Positions 8,169-25,639 of a DNA stretch of 64,000 bases are shown one piece after another. This DNA comes from Acidobacteriota bacterium (GTDB lineage: Bacteria > Acidobacteriota > Terriglobia > Bryobacterales > Bryobacteraceae), in contig JANXRE010000121.1 of the NCBI GenBank assembly GCA_025353165.1, forward strand, positions 41,667 through 105,666, written 5' to 3'. The notes beneath the pieces are model-generated. The model worked only from the letters and a program-made list of their open reading frames with translations, made no database searches and had not been told where the DNA came from. A program made the translations under genes and the position numbers. Every line of letters begins with the position of its first letter. The first letter of the stretch is position 1.

Positions 8169-9229
8169 GTGTCTCACCGATTCCCTCTCCGGCCCAAGTT
8201 CATCGAGCTGATCGCTGGCCTCTTGGTTGGGGCGCGCTTTGGGCGATCACGGCGATGTCCGCGGACGGTGCCAGCCGCGCGCGGCGATTCCTTCAGTTAA
8301 CGGCCTGCCGGAAGACGCTTTGGATCCTGATCGCGGCCCTGCTGGGACCTTCCATACGGCTCGTGATGCTTCCGCTGGCGCCGGCTCCGGAGCCCGCTAT
8401 CCACGATGAATTCGTTCATCTCCTGGCTGCCGATACCTCACGGCATGGCCGCCTGGCGAACCCGCCTCACCCCTTCTCCGATCACTTCGAGACGATCTAT
8501 GTTCTCCAAAAGCCGGCGTACTCGGCTGGTTATCCGCTGGGCATCGAAGCCTCCCTGGCGGCCGGATGGATACTGGCGGGACAGCCCTGGTTCGGCGTGT
8601 GGTTGGCGATGGTGCTGTGCTGCGGAGCCATCGCGTGGCAGCAGTCTACGGAGTTCCCCAGGGATTCCTGTTGCAGAAGGAGTTGCCGGCGCCGGCGAAT
8701 CTGAACCGGCAGCAGATGGATGTCTACCTGTGGCATGACCCGATACTAACGATCTCACGAGAGTGTGGGCATTCTACCTGGGTTATCCGCTGACCATCCC
8801 GCTTCTGGTTGCGCTTTTCGCGGACAGGAGACGCAAGACGCGGGTCCTGTTTTTGCTGGCGGGGATTTGCCTCGCCTGGAGCCTGTTGTACTGGCAACTC
8901 GCGCCGCACTATGTGGCTGCGATTGCCGGGCTGCTGGTAGCTCTGGTAGCGAGGGGATTGCTCAGGATTTCGCCGGACCGCGAGCGCGCTGTCCGGAGTG
9001 CGTGTGCTTCCTCATTGGATTGCGCCCCGCAGCGCCGCCGTTGTTGCGCTCCGTGATCCGCGATTGCGCGTCAACTGATCGACGACGCAAAGGTGGTCTG
9101 GGCGATCTGGGCGTTGAGCGGAACCAGCAACTGGTGAAGCATTTCGGCAACCGGCGCCTGTGGCTGGTGGAGCCGGACGGAGACTCGAGACTCCGGCCTT
9201 ATCCGGAAACCGGCGTCCAGACGCGGTAG
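8169..9229 (+). pseudogene. Decayed multi-pass membrane glycosyltransferase-like gene
   Basis: Pieces of one protein lie in successive frames. They are: a start-like segment from GTG 8169; WGALWAITAMSADG and IHDEFVHLLAAD with HGRLANPPHPFSDHFET (8222 to about 8640); VYGVPQGFLLQKELP (about 8645-8740); WAFYLGYPLTIPLLVALFADR with AGICLAWSLLYWQLAPHYVAA (8763 to about 8980); RQLID joined to DAKVVWA (about 9068-9105); and LVKHFGNRRLWLVEPDGD up to the stop at 9229. These match, as I recall it, a family of large Solibacter-type membrane proteins with an HDEFSYLL-like motif. At least four frame breaks and a large internal loss near 8640 show it is dead. Confidence 0.75.
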
Positions 9230-10923
9230 CGCGAACGATCGTCCCAGGTGTTGCCGGCCGAGGCATAGTCGCACGGGCCGGTTCGGGCGTCTGTTGCGAG
9301 CACAACGGGCCCGCGCGTGACGGCTGCAAACCGGCCGGCGCGCACGATGCGGTCGCGAAGGTCGAATTCCACGCGCACGCGGTCTCCGGGTTTCCAACGG
9401 CGTTGGATAACCGCGTACTCGCCGGGATGCCCGCCGCCGGTGCGCGCGCCGTTCACCGAGATGGACGTGTCCTCGCTCCAAGCGGGCACGCGGAGACGCA
9501 GCGGGAACTCTGCCGGACGTTCGGGCCGCAGGACGAGGTCCACGCGGCCAGAGAACGGATATCCGGTTTTCACTTCCAGCGAGCATTTTGTACCGGATGG
9601 AAGTTGAATGCGCCACGTCCCTTCCGCGTAGAGGTTGAAGTGCGGGCCTTCGGCTCCCATCAGCACGGCAACTGCAGGCAGCAGCATGACGCCGCGTGGG
9701 CCGTTCGCGGTGCAGCAGTTCAGCTTCATTCCGCACTGCGCCGGACCCAACGCGCGCGTACCTTCGAGCGCGCTGTACTTGGCGAAGCCCGAGCCGTCGG
9801 GCGTCATGGCTCCCAGCAGCGCGTTGTACGCGGTCCTCTCGATTTCGTCCGCGATGCGCGGATCGCCAGTGACGCGCAACAGTTGATAGCAGAGCTGCAT
9901 CCAGCTTTCGGTGACACAGGTCTCCATGGTGTCGGGCGCAGGTTGCGTTTGTCGCGCCGCGCCGCCGTACCAGCATTCCTGCGAGGAGCCGGAACCTGCG
10001 ATGTTGATCTCGGTGTCGCGGATGCTTTCGTAGGTCCGGCGAACCGCGTTCAGCCACGTTTCGTTTCCTGTTTCGCGGTACAGTTCGACCAGGCCGGCGT
10101 AGCACGACATCATCTCGTACGCCTTCTCGCCGTTGTCCCAGGAGAACCATTTCTTCGGGCGCGGGAATCGCTCGCCGGCGGGGACGCCCGCTTTCTCGAT
10201 CAGCCCGGGGCCTTGCCGCGAGGACCACCGCGACACGATGTACTCGGCGAATCGCAGGAACTGTTCGTCGCCGGTACGCCTGTAGAGCAGGACGATCGGC
10301 TCGAGCACCGAACTCGCGGCCATCCCGCGATACAGCCCCAGCCGCACGATGTCGGCTTTACCCGGGCCGGCTTCAGCGAGCAGATGGGCGGCCAAGCGCC
10401 GTGCGCCTTCGAGCGCCGCCCGGTCGCCCGACAGGTCGAACCACGCGAGCAATCCCAGCAGCGTGTACTTGCGGCCCCAGACGTCCCACGATTTCAGGCG
10501 GCTGTCCGCGGCGTAGTTTCCGATGTATCCGTCGGGGCTCTGTGTCGCCAGCAGTTGTTGAACGGAACGCCCTAGCCGTTCCCGGGCATCCGCGGCGCGC
10601 GTGTATTGACAGGCCGCTACTCCCGAGAGAAACCACTTGCCCCAGAATTCGGTTTGCCAGCACTGGCGTTCGGCGCGATGGCGAAATGGCTCGACCAGTT
10701 CGTCCGGGTTCTGCGCCAGGATGCGATTGCGGATGCAAAGATCGAGCTTCCGGCCGAGATAGCCGCCGAGTTGAACCTGACCGGGCGGAAGAGGCGACAG
10801 TACATCCGCGACGTGCCGGCGAGGCTGCGCGGCGGGCTGCGAATTCTCGCTTCGCTCGCAGGAAACGCCGGTTAATGCAAGCAGACCGAGGATGTCGCGG
10901 CGGCGCAAGCCACAATGTAGCAT
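9199..10923 (-). CDS. GH127-family glycoside hydrolase (beta-L-arabinofuranosidase-like)
   Basis: 574 residues. An Arg-rich N-terminus with a hydrophobic stretch (about 7-22) suggests export. The body is an (alpha/alpha)6-barrel protein of the DUF1680/GH127 type: QTEFWGKWFLSGVAA, a GYIGNY segment, and the metal-binding set. Glu334 and Cys336 in METCVTESW and the Cys403-Cys404 pair in MKLNCCTANGPRG correspond to the zinc-binding Glu-x-Cys and Cys-Cys of characterised beta-L-arabinofuranosidases. The C-terminal part is beta-rich. Its likely role is trimming plant or extensin-type arabinosides, though relatives have other specificities. The 3' end overlaps the convergent pseudogene by 31 bp. Confidence 0.85.
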   Translation of the reverse strand: MLHCGLRRRDILGLLALTGVSCERSENSQPAAQPRRHVADVLSPLPPGQVQLGGYLGRKLDLCIRNRILAQNPDELVEPFRHRAERQCWQTEFWGKWFLSGVAACQYTRAADARERLGRSVQQLLATQSPDGYIGNYAADSRLKSWDVWGRKYTLLGLLAWFDLSGDRAALEGARRLAAHLLAEAGPGKADIVRLGLYRGMAASSVLEPIVLLYRRTGDEQFLRFAEYIVSRWSSRQGPGLIEKAGVPAGERFPRPKKWFSWDNGEKAYEMMSCYAGLVELYRETGNETWLNAVRRTYESIRDTEINIAGSGSSQECWYGGAARQTQPAPDTMETCVTESWMQLCYQLLRVTGDPRIADEIERTAYNALLGAMTPDGSGFAKYSALEGTRALGPAQCGMKLNCCTANGPRGVMLLPAVAVLMGAEGPHFNLYAEGTWRIQLPSGTKCSLEVKTGYPFSGRVDLVLRPERPAEFPLRLRVPAWSEDTSISVNGARTGGGHPGEYAVIQRRWKPGDRVRVEFDLRDRIVRAGRFAAVTRGPVVLATDARTGPCDYASAGNTWDDRSRYRVWTPVSG

Positions 10924-11007
10924 TGAGCGGCGCTAGAATGTGCCCAGGCAAAGGAAACCCTGGAAATATCTCATCCTGTTGGCGCGGGCGCGCGGGATCG
11001 CATCGAG

Positions 11008-11223
11008 GTGGTGTTTGTGGAGGCCGATGTCGAGATCGGCTTCAACCTGGTGGATATGGCGGAATCCGATTCCTCCTTAGCGACGCGCGCGCTCGAAGAC
11101 GCCGAGGATGTCTTCGAGGATATCCGGTGCCGGTTGGATCGGCTCGGCGCTCTGGAGCGGGGACACTTTACGGCTCTTGTCGGCGAATTGCGGCGACAGA
11201 TCGATGTCGCGCGGGAGCAGAAT

Positions 11224-11232
<9 letters not shown>
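11008..11232 (+). CDS. Small acidic hypothetical protein
   Basis: 74 residues from GTG 11008. The frame is open back to 10927, so the true start could be an unusual codon upstream. The protein is acidic and probably all-helical: [16 protein letters not shown], then [14 protein letters not shown] and a Leu/Arg-rich segment. It resembles short conserved acidobacterial proteins of unknown function, from memory only. Its 3' end overlaps the convergent GHMP/UDPGP gene by 9 bp, consistent with a real compact gene. No function is proposed. Confidence 0.5.
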
Positions 11233-14543
<3,311 letters not shown>

Positions 14544-14547
<4 letters not shown>

Positions 14548-15398
14548 CGCTCGCTCCCGGCTTCCCGGTCGGCGAGCAGTTCCAGCATTCGGGCCAACAC
14601 CTCGGCGCGATCGCTTCCGCTGAGAGCAAGCGCCATCTGCGCGATCAGCAGGCCGTAGCGCGAACCGATGTCGTAGCGGCGGCCTGGGGCCTCGAGCGCC
14701 AGGAACTGCTCGCGCCGAGCAAGTTCGGTCAGGGCCGTCGACAACTTGAGCGAACTCTCCGGGGCGGCTGCATGCAGGTTTCCGAGAATGTCCACTACGG
14801 CCGGCGTCAGCACGTGCATCCCGAAGAAGCAGAGATAGTGTCCGGCCCGCATGCCGGAGACGAGGAGACGCTGCTCGGCTTCCGTGGGCGTCGGCTTCTC
14901 AACCACTGTCTCTATGCGATAAAGCCGGTCATGACCGGCAACCCGCCGGCCGCCAATGGTGCCGTACCTGGGCAGCAGGCTTTCGCGCGTGGCCTGGACC
15001 GCCGAAACCGAGCAGGCTTGCGCCTGAGCAACGTCGAGTAGCTCCGCCGCGCAGCTTTCGGCGTCGCTGCCGATGTAGAGGTGGTCGCCGACCAGGTGCA
15101 GAAATGGTTCGCCGGCGATGAACTCGCGCGCCGCGTAGACGGCGTATCCGTAGCCGAGCGCGCGGTCCTGCGGGACGAAGCGGACGTGGCCCGCCTGCGG
15201 TCCTATCGCCTGCGCATATCGTTCTTCGTCGCCCGGCCAGACGACAACGCAAGCTTCCTCGACCGCACCGGTGAGGGCCTGTTCAATCAGGATGGCGAGC
15301 ACCGACTTCTCTTCGCCGTTCCGGTCGATCAGGGTCTGAAGCGGTAAAGCTCTCTGGTCCGGCCCGGCCGCGGTGATGACTGCTTTCTTGACCTTCAT
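14544..15398 (-). CDS. GalU-like sugar-nucleotidyltransferase
   Basis: 284 residues of the NTP-transferase fold. The N-terminal loop [20 protein letters not shown] is a variant of the usual GxGTR-type loop, followed by LAILIEQAL, a [17 protein letters not shown] segment and [12 protein letters not shown] with the metal-binding Asp. [10 protein letters not shown] and [15 protein letters not shown] close the domain as in UTP-glucose-1-phosphate uridylyltransferase. It probably makes an NDP-sugar. The lack of a canonical GTR triplet is odd and may mark a divergent substrate or regulatory role. It is first in the operon with the fusion gene. Confidence 0.8.
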
Positions 15399-15444
15399 TC
15401 GAAGCCTTCAGTTTATGACACGGAGGCGGGGATAAGGCGCGAGA

Positions 15445-16413
15445 ATGGGAACGATGAAGACAAGACGGCTTGGTAATTCGGATCTGGATATAACGCCGAT
15501 CGGCATCGGAGCGTGGGCGATGGGCGGCGGCGGATGGAAGTTCGCGTGGGGACCGCAGGACGACAGCCAGTCGATCGAGGCCATTCACAAAGCTCTCGAC
15601 CGGGGCGTGAACTGGATCGACACGGCGGCGATCTACGGACTCGGGCATTCGGAGGAGGTGGTGGCGCGCGCCCTGGAGGGGCGGCGCGACAGGCCCTACG
15701 TATTCACGAAATGCGAGCGGGTGTGGAATGAGAAGGGCGAGATCAGCGGGTCGTTGAAGCGTGAGTCTATCCGGCGGGAGTGCGAGGCGAGCCTCCGCCG
15801 CCTCAGGGCGGATGTGATCGACCTGTACCAGGTCCACTGGCCGCAGCCGGACGAAGATGTCGAAGAGGCCTGGACGGCAATGGCGGAATTGCAGCAGGAG
15901 GGCAAGGCGCGGTGGATAGGCGTGTCGAATTTCGACTCGCGGCAGATGGAGCGCGCGCGGCGAATCGCACCGATCGCGTCTCTGCAACCGCCGTACTCGA
16001 TTCTGTCCCCGGAGATCGAACAGGATCAGTTGCCATACTGCGAGCAGCACAACATTGGGGTAATCGTATATTCGCCGATGAAGAGCGGGATGTTGACGGG
16101 CGCGATGACGCGGGAGCGAATCGCCGCCATGCCGGACGACGATTTCCGGAAGCACACGCCAACTTTTCAGGAGCCGAAGCTAACTCGGAATCTCGCGCTG
16201 GCGGATTTGCTGAAGCAGATTGGGGCGCGGCACGGGCGCGCGGCCGGCGAAGTCGCGATTGCGTGGACGCTGCGGGGCGCGGCTGTCACTGCGGCGATCG
16301 TGGGGATGCGGTCCGCGGAGCAGGTGGACGGGGTCATCGGCGCGCTAGAGTTCCGGCTATCGGCGGCCGAGATTGGCGAGATCGAGGAGTTCATGCGGGT
16401 GAACCAGTCGTAG
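15445..16413 (+). CDS. Aldo/keto reductase
   Basis: 322 residues with the full AKR (beta/alpha)8 signature. [13 protein letters not shown] opens the barrel and [16 protein letters not shown] contains the catalytic Asp and Tyr. The catalytic Lys lies in YVFTKCERV and the His in [11 protein letters not shown]. The NADPH-binding end shows VIGALEFRL in the late loop. It catalyses NADPH-dependent reduction of aldehydes or ketones, with sugar-derived substrates likely for this subgroup. The 3' end overlaps the convergent enolase-superfamily gene by 23 bp. Confidence 0.92.
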   Translation: MGTMKTRRLGNSDLDITPIGIGAWAMGGGGWKFAWGPQDDSQSIEAIHKALDRGVNWIDTAAIYGLGHSEEVVARALEGRRDRPYVFTKCERVWNEKGEISGSLKRESIRRECEASLRRLRADVIDLYQVHWPQPDEDVEEAWTAMAELQQEGKARWIGVSNFDSRQMERARRIAPIASLQPPYSILSPEIEQDQLPYCEQHNIGVIVYSPMKSGMLTGAMTRERIAAMPDDDFRKHTPTFQEPKLTRNLALADLLKQIGARHGRAAGEVAIAWTLRGAAVTAAIVGMRSAEQVDGVIGALEFRLSAAEIGEIEEFMRVNQS

Positions 16414-17797
16414 CGCCGAGGCCGGGGCCATTCAGTTCGCCGGTCCGGATGTTGCCGTCGCGAATCTTGAAGATGCCCGGGAAGCGGTCTTCCCAGGGCT
16501 TGTTCGCCGCGGGTACGTATTCACGGGCGTTGGCTTCGATGCCTGCCGCTCCCGGTGTGTGAGCGGCGATGCCTGCGGATTGAATCAACGACGCTCCGGG
16601 ACAGGTCAGGTCCTGCACGCACAGGAACATCTTCCGCTTCTGCGCCATCGCCGACATGAGCAGAACCTGGCTTTGGCCCTTGCACGCCTTTAGGGCGACT
16701 CCGGAGTAGCCCATTTCGCGCGCGAGCAGCAGGCTCTCGACGTCGGTGAGCGATTCGTCGATGACCACCGGCTTGATTTTGGCCGCCGCATGCAAGGTGT
16801 TGGACGGGTCGGCGCGGAGGTCTCGCGCGGTCGGTTGTTCCAGGTAGAGAATGCGCTCCAGCGCGGCGGGCGAGCGCTCCTTCAGCTTTCGCAGGAACTC
16901 GACCAGTGCCGCGCCGCTTGGGCACCGCTCGTTGAAGTCGAGGCAATAGCGGCGGTCGGCAACTTTGGCGGCTGCGCACTCGATTTCCACGACCCGGTCT
17001 ACGTCGCGGACGAGGTCCGCGCCGTCCAGTTTTATCTTAAAGTGCGTGAGTCCGTTGTAATCGATCCAGTCGCCGAGGGTTTCGGGGAGGCCGTCGCCAA
17101 TTGGTTTCTCGATCTCCGGACGAAAGATCGGATCGCCGGCGCCGATCGAATGAAACAGCGGAATACGTGGTTGCGACTTACTCAGTAAGTAGCGATCGAG
17201 ATACTCGCCCTTGAATTCTCGTCCTAAGTAGGCCGATAAGTCGCGGGGCATCAAATCGGAGCTGTATGTCGAGTAACAGCTTCGGCGATGGAGCTTTCCG
17301 AATGCGTCGTGAATCGCTGCATCGAATGGCGAGGCCACGACCAGGGTGCACAGCTTTGGAACATCGGCAATCTCGGCGGCTGCCGCCAGGTACGCGGGTT
17401 CTAGCGCGATGTTGATGTCGATGGGATGGCCGTACTCGGGGAACGCTCGAGTGATCTCCGCGATACGATCCGCGAGCTGCTTCATCAGATCGAGACCACG
17501 GTCATAGGCCTTCGCGGCCTGGGGCCACGCCCACGCGAGTCCCATGGTCATGGAGCCGAAGCCCTCAGCCGTCTTGCCGTCGCGCGAACGCACGCGGCAG
17601 CGGACGTTCAGCAGGGTGACGCGGTCCACCTCCCGGCCGCCGAAACGATAAGGCGTGCGGTACAGGAAATCTTCGTAGGAATGCTCGATCTGCTCTACGC
17701 GGATTTCACCAGGGCGGGGAAGAACTGCCGCGGCTACGGGTATAGACACCGCCGTGCCAAGAAAGTTCCGCCGCGTGAGGGACTTCATGTCTAGCAT
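16391..17797 (-). CDS. Tat-exported enolase-superfamily (mandelate racemase/MLE-like) enzyme
   Basis: 468 residues. The start at 17797 or the ATG at 17788 leads straight into a twin-arginine signal ([20 protein letters not shown]). The barrel carries the KxK motif (Lys254 and Lys256 in FKIKLDG) and the metal ligands Asp287 in LDFNE, Glu320 in LEQP and Asp347 in IDES. Lys370/Lys373 in ALKACKG takes the second-base position, so it is closer to the muconate-lactonising type than to mandelate racemase. It would abstract a proton alpha to a carboxylate in a periplasmic sugar acid or related compound. Export is uncommon for this superfamily. Confidence 0.8.
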   Translation of the reverse strand: MLDMKSLTRRNFLGTAVSIPVAAAVLPRPGEIRVEQIEHSYEDFLYRTPYRFGGREVDRVTLLNVRCRVRSRDGKTAEGFGSMTMGLAWAWPQAAKAYDRGLDLMKQLADRIAEITRAFPEYGHPIDINIALEPAYLAAAAEIADVPKLCTLVVASPFDAAIHDAFGKLHRRSCYSTYSSDLMPRDLSAYLGREFKGEYLDRYLLSKSQPRIPLFHSIGAGDPIFRPEIEKPIGDGLPETLGDWIDYNGLTHFKIKLDGADLVRDVDRVVEIECAAAKVADRRYCLDFNERCPSGAALVEFLRKLKERSPAALERILYLEQPTARDLRADPSNTLHAAAKIKPVVIDESLTDVESLLLAREMGYSGVALKACKGQSQVLLMSAMAQKRKMFLCVQDLTCPGASLIQSAGIAAHTPGAAGIEANAREYVPAANKPWEDRFPGIFKIRDGNIRTGELNGPGLGATTGSPA

Positions 17798-17865
17798 CGT
17801 ATCCGATTTGAATGGGCCTCGGATCCGGGAACTGAGTCAGTAAGTGCGGTGTCTATTCCGTTGCC

Positions 17866-18580
17866 ATGTTTGAAAAATCTATTCTGACAAACAAAGCGAC
17901 TCAGACACCGGCGGCAATGGTGTTCGGTCTGTTAGGAGAACTAAGTGTTATTGGGATAGCTATCCTGATCCCGCTGGTGTACACGGAGCATCTGCCGGCG
18001 CTCATGCTGCCGGTGTCGATTGCCGTGCCGCAACGCGCGCCAGATCCGCTTCCCGTGGAAGTTGTGAAAGTGGCGCGGGAACGCGGCGTGCAAGTGGTTC
18101 GCGTCGAGCGGCGACTGACGTTCCAGGCGCCTGTACGAATTCCGGATAAGATCGCCATGGTGATCGAAGAACCCGCGCCCGCCGGATCGGGTCAGTATGT
18201 GTCCGGCTCCACGGGGCCCAGCGGCATCGTCGGACTGCCGATACTGGTAGATACGCCAGTTGCGCCGCCGCCGGGAACCGTCGAGGTCAAATCGGAGAAA
18301 CCGATCCCGCGCATAGTGGTCGGCGGCAACGTGCAGGCCGCGAAGATCGTCAGGCGTGTAATGCCGGTCTATCCGGCGCTGGCAAGACAGGCGTGCGTGG
18401 AAGGGACGGTGAGCCTGCTCGGCGTGATCGCAACGGACGGTACGGTGCGGCAGTTGCGCGTACTGAGCGGCCATCCTTTACTGGTGCAGGCGGCGTTGGA
18501 CGCCGTGCGGCAATGGGTGTACCGGCCGACGCTGCTCAATGGCGATCCAGTGGAAGTGCAAGCTCCCATCGAGGTTCATT

Positions 18581-18597
<17 letters not shown>
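17866..18597 (+). CDS. TonB-family energy-transducing protein
   Basis: 243 residues: a short cytoplasmic N-terminus, one membrane helix (about 15-40), a Pro/Val-rich periplasmic spacer with PPPGTVEVKSEKPIPRI, and a C-terminal TonB domain (about 165-243) with the signature AKIVRRVMPVYPALARQACVEGTV and WVYRPTLLNGDPV. It would pass proton-motive-force energy to outer-membrane receptors such as the Oar-type receptors at 45.9 and 52.1 kb. ExbB/ExbD genes are not adjacent, so it must use partners elsewhere. Confidence 0.88.
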
Positions 18598-21174
<2,577 letters not shown>

Positions 21175-21206
21175 TTATAGAATTGTCGTAGCAAGTCTGA
21201 GGGCTT

Positions 21207-22141
21207 ATTCCCACGTATAGTAAGTCAGTCCTGATCTACAACCCGGTCTCCGGTAAACTCCGCCGAAACGCACATCTTATCCAACGTACCATCGAGATCC
21301 TGCAAGGCCAGGGGATCCGGGCGGAGGCGGTTCAGACCACGGGTCCGCGAACGGCGGAGGCGCTGGCCCGGCGGGCCGTGGACAAAGGCGCGGACCTGAT
21401 CCTGGTGGCGGGCGGCGACGGAACCATCAACGAGGTGATCAACGGCGTGACGCCCTCGCGCGTTCCGGTGGGCATCGTTCCGGCCGGTACGGCAAACGTG
21501 CTCGCCTGCGAGCTCGGTATCGCCACGCGATTTAATAAAGCCGTCCATATGATTCCGCGGTGCGTGCCGGAGCGGCTGGCTCTCGGGCGGCTCCGGAATG
21601 CAGAAGGCGAGGAGCGGTATTTCCTCCTGATGGCCGGCGTGGGACTGGATGCCGAGATCGTATACAACATCAACGCGACACTGAAAGCGTGGACCGGGAA
21701 GATCGCCTACTGGGTCGGCGGATTCTCGCACCTGCTGCGATACCTGAGCCAGTTCGACACGACGGTAAACGGGCGCGTGGTGCGCTGCGGGTTCGCCCTG
21801 TCGAGCCGGGTAAGGAACTACGGCGGCGATCTCGCGATTGCGCGCGGCGCGAATCTGCTGGAAGACGACTTCGAGGCAGTACTGTTCGAAGGCCGGAATC
21901 CCATCCGGTATATGGTTTACTTCCTCGGTGTGGTGGCCGGCCTTCACCCGAGGATGCGCGGCATCCGCGTGGAGCGCGCGCGCCGGATGGAATTCAGCGC
22001 GCCGGAAGGCTCGCGGATTTACATCCAGGTGGACGGAGAATTCGCCGGACATTTGCCCGCCTCGATCGAGATCGTGCCGGACGCGCTTAGCCTTCTGGTG
22101 CCGGCGGATTTCCGGAAAAGGATGCCCGCGCGCGAGGCCGC

Positions 22142-22163
<22 letters not shown>
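21207..22163 (+). CDS. Diacylglycerol/lipid kinase family protein (YegS/DgkB-like) with non-canonical start
   Basis: The catalytic domain begins SVLIYNPVSGKLRRNAHLI, followed by the signature LVAGGDGTINEVINGV and GIVPAGTANVLA that bind ATP. These proteins phosphorylate diacylglycerol or related lipids. The first in-frame ATG/GTG/TTG is the GTG at 21378, which would remove the first 50-60 residues of the fold. The frame is open only back to 21201, where a stop lies just upstream at 21198. I therefore place the start at ATT 21207, preceded by GAGGG at 21199-21203; CTG 21231 is the alternative. With ATT the length is 318 residues, typical for the family. The 3' end overlaps the convergent oxidoreductase by 22 bp. 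Confidence 0.75.
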
Positions 22164-23662
<1,499 letters not shown>

Positions 23663-23716
23663 AAACTGGTGCCCAATCCATCACAAAGGGAGCGTGGAGT
23701 CAAGAACCCCTGCCGT

Positions 23717-23965
23717 TTACGGATCCAGCCCCTCGAAGAGATTAGCCTGCCGGTCTTCCTGCTTCGGCGGAAGCCGCTTCTTCCGGTGCCGGAGCGGGCC
23801 GAAGGCGCGCATCATTTCCAGCAGCGCTTTGTGATGGCGGTAAATCTCCAACAGCCGCGCGCAGCTATGGCACGCGCTCCGGATCGCGCCCTCGCCCTCC
23901 GCCGGATCATAGCGGGGATGACGTTTGCACCGCCCCTTCCACCGCAACGTTCCGAGCTTGAGCAT
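23717..23965 (-). CDS. Small basic protein with conserved Cys residues
   Basis: 82 residues beginning MLKLGTLRWKGRCKRHPRY. The spacing Cys-Lys-Arg-His-Pro with a later SACHSCARLLEIYRHH suggests a small zinc-binding element, followed by a basic tail. It is translationally coupled to the DHH phosphoesterase: the TAA of that gene and this ATG share one base (TAATG at 23963-23967). I do not recognise a named family. A nucleic-acid-associated role alongside the phosphoesterase is possible, based only on coupling and charge. Confidence 0.6.
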   Translation of the reverse strand: MLKLGTLRWKGRCKRHPRYDPAEGEGAIRSACHSCARLLEIYRHHKALLEMMRAFGPLRHRKKRLPPKQEDRQANLFEGLDP

Positions 23966-24918
23966 TAGCCCCGCAGTTCTTCCGCGATCTCGCGGGCGGC
24001 TTTGCGCGCCTCTTCCAAGGCGCCGATCTCGAAGCTGATCGCGCCGACCCGGGCGTGCCCGCCTCCTCCATACCGCTCGCAGATGGTGGCGAGATTGTGT
24101 TTCCACGGGCCGCCTACCCACGGGTTGGATCCAACCGAAACCTTGGTGCGAAAGCTCGACTGGCTTACTGAGACCGTGAAGACAGACTCGGGAAACAGGT
24201 AATACGGGATGAACTTGTTATACCCCTCCATGCCCGTTCCGATCAGATCGAAGTAGACGACCGCTCCTTCGCAGGCCGCGTGCTCTCGGATGATGCCGAC
24301 GGATCGGAGATGGCGCTCGTAGAGCGGACCGAAGCTGGCCTGCACCTGCGCGTCCTCCACGATCTCAGCCAGGGATTGGCGGCGCATCAGCCGGATAATG
24401 TGTTGAACCAGATCCGAACCCTCGACGCCCTCGATCACCAGCGTCAGTTTCGTGGCGGGGGAGCTGAGCCCGACGGCCTCCTCGGCGTCCTTGTACTGCG
24501 CGCCGTCCACGATATCGGCCCAGCGGACCAGTTCGTCCAGATCGGGCGCTTCGTACGCCCACCCCTGTTTCGCCTCGGCCGCAATGAACGCCGTGCAGGA
24601 GCGGAAGTCGGGGTTGAACAGCTTCCTGCCGCTGGCGTCCCGCCTGAAATGCTCGGCGTCCTCCGGGCTGAGGAACGCGCTCTGGTGGTGATCGAACCAC
24701 CAAGTCAGCTTGGGATTCGGCGAGTACTTGAAATCGACGATCGCGTTCTCATCGCCGTCAAACAGGCTGTCCTCAAACAACTGCGACGCCTTGTGCGCCA
24801 TTCCCGTGAACTGGAAGTCGGCGCCGGGATGAAACTTATCTTCGATGAACCGGCTGAAAAAGGCCGCCGAGGCGGCGCCGTCGAAACAGTGGTCGTGGTA
24901 GAGAATCCTCACTAGCAT
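23965..24918 (-). CDS. DHH-family phosphoesterase
   Basis: 317 residues. The N-terminal domain shows variant DHH motifs: ILYHDHCFDGAASA (motif I with Asp), AIVDFKYSPNP (motif II), WWFDHHQSAF (the DHH triplet), and an Asp in RWADIVDGAQY. The C-terminal DHHA1-like domain ends with ERYGGGGHARVGAISF, the glycine-rich substrate-binding motif. Family members include NrnA/Orn-like nanoRNases, cyclic-dinucleotide phosphodiesterases and RecJ. The substrate here is unknown. It heads a two-gene unit with the small Cys protein. Confidence 0.85.
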   Translation of the reverse strand: MLVRILYHDHCFDGAASAAFFSRFIEDKFHPGADFQFTGMAHKASQLFEDSLFDGDENAIVDFKYSPNPKLTWWFDHHQSAFLSPEDAEHFRRDASGRKLFNPDFRSCTAFIAAEAKQGWAYEAPDLDELVRWADIVDGAQYKDAEEAVGLSSPATKLTLVIEGVEGSDLVQHIIRLMRRQSLAEIVEDAQVQASFGPLYERHLRSVGIIREHAACEGAVVYFDLIGTGMEGYNKFIPYYLFPESVFTVSVSQSSFRTKVSVGSNPWVGGPWKHNLATICERYGGGGHARVGAISFEIGALEEARKAAREIAEELRG

Positions 24919-25030
24919 GAAGGCTCGTTACGCTATCGATAAATTCGGCGAATGGAATCGGCGCACGAAGACCGCTCGATCACGCGGAGCGGCCCCCGTT
25001 GCTTATCGCCGTGGACAAAATAGCCCTCCA

Positions 25031-25639
25031 TTATACGGCAGGTGCAGACCGTAATGCCATAAGTTTGTCCACGTGCTTGGCGAGGATGTCGCATTCGATG
25101 TTCAGGCGCGCTCCGGGCTGGTATCCGCGCAGGCAGGTCATGTGGAACGTGTGGGGGATGATCGTAATTGCCAGGACTCCGCCTTCGAGCGAGGCTACCG
25201 TCAGGCTGATGCCGTCCACCGCGACCGAGCCCTTGTAAACCAGCCAGCGGTCGAGCTCGGCTGGCACGCGAAGCTTGAGCCACCAGTTTTCCTCGCCGAG
25301 ATCCTCGAACGCAATCAGCTCGCCGGTGCCGTCCACGTGGCCCTGAACGATGTGGCCGCTCAGGCGGCTGGTGGGCAGCAGCGGCCGTTCCAGATTGACC
25401 AGCGAGCCTTCGTGAAGATCGCCGAGGTTGGTGCGCCGAAGCGTCTCGGCCGCGAGATCGGCGCCGAACGAATTGGGTTCGATTCGCACAGCCGTCAGGC
25501 AAACTCCGTTGACGGCTATGCTCGAACCCTCCTTCAAATCGTCCATCACCGTTTGGCAGCGGACGCGGAGGCGGGCTCCGGCCGAGTGGGGTTCAAAGGC
25601 CGTGGCGGTCCCGACTTCTTCGACAATTCCCGTGAACAT
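25031..25639 (-). CDS. ribE: Riboflavin synthase
   Basis: 202 residues with the internal duplication of riboflavin synthase alpha. The first barrel starts MFTGIVEEVG with SIAVNGVCLTAV; the second has GHIVQGHVDGTGEL and SVAVDGISLTVASL. It dismutates two molecules of 6,7-dimethyl-8-ribityllumazine to riboflavin. The start follows directly on the ribD stop (TGA then ATG), so it is the last gene of ftsY-ribD-ribE. No FMN riboswitch was found upstream of the cluster. Confidence 0.95.
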   Translation of the reverse strand: MFTGIVEEVGTATAFEPHSAGARLRVRCQTVMDDLKEGSSIAVNGVCLTAVRIEPNSFGADLAAETLRRTNLGDLHEGSLVNLERPLLPTSRLSGHIVQGHVDGTGELIAFEDLGEENWWLKLRVPAELDRWLVYKGSVAVDGISLTVASLEGGVLAITIIPHTFHMTCLRGYQPGARLNIECDILAKHVDKLMALRSAPAV

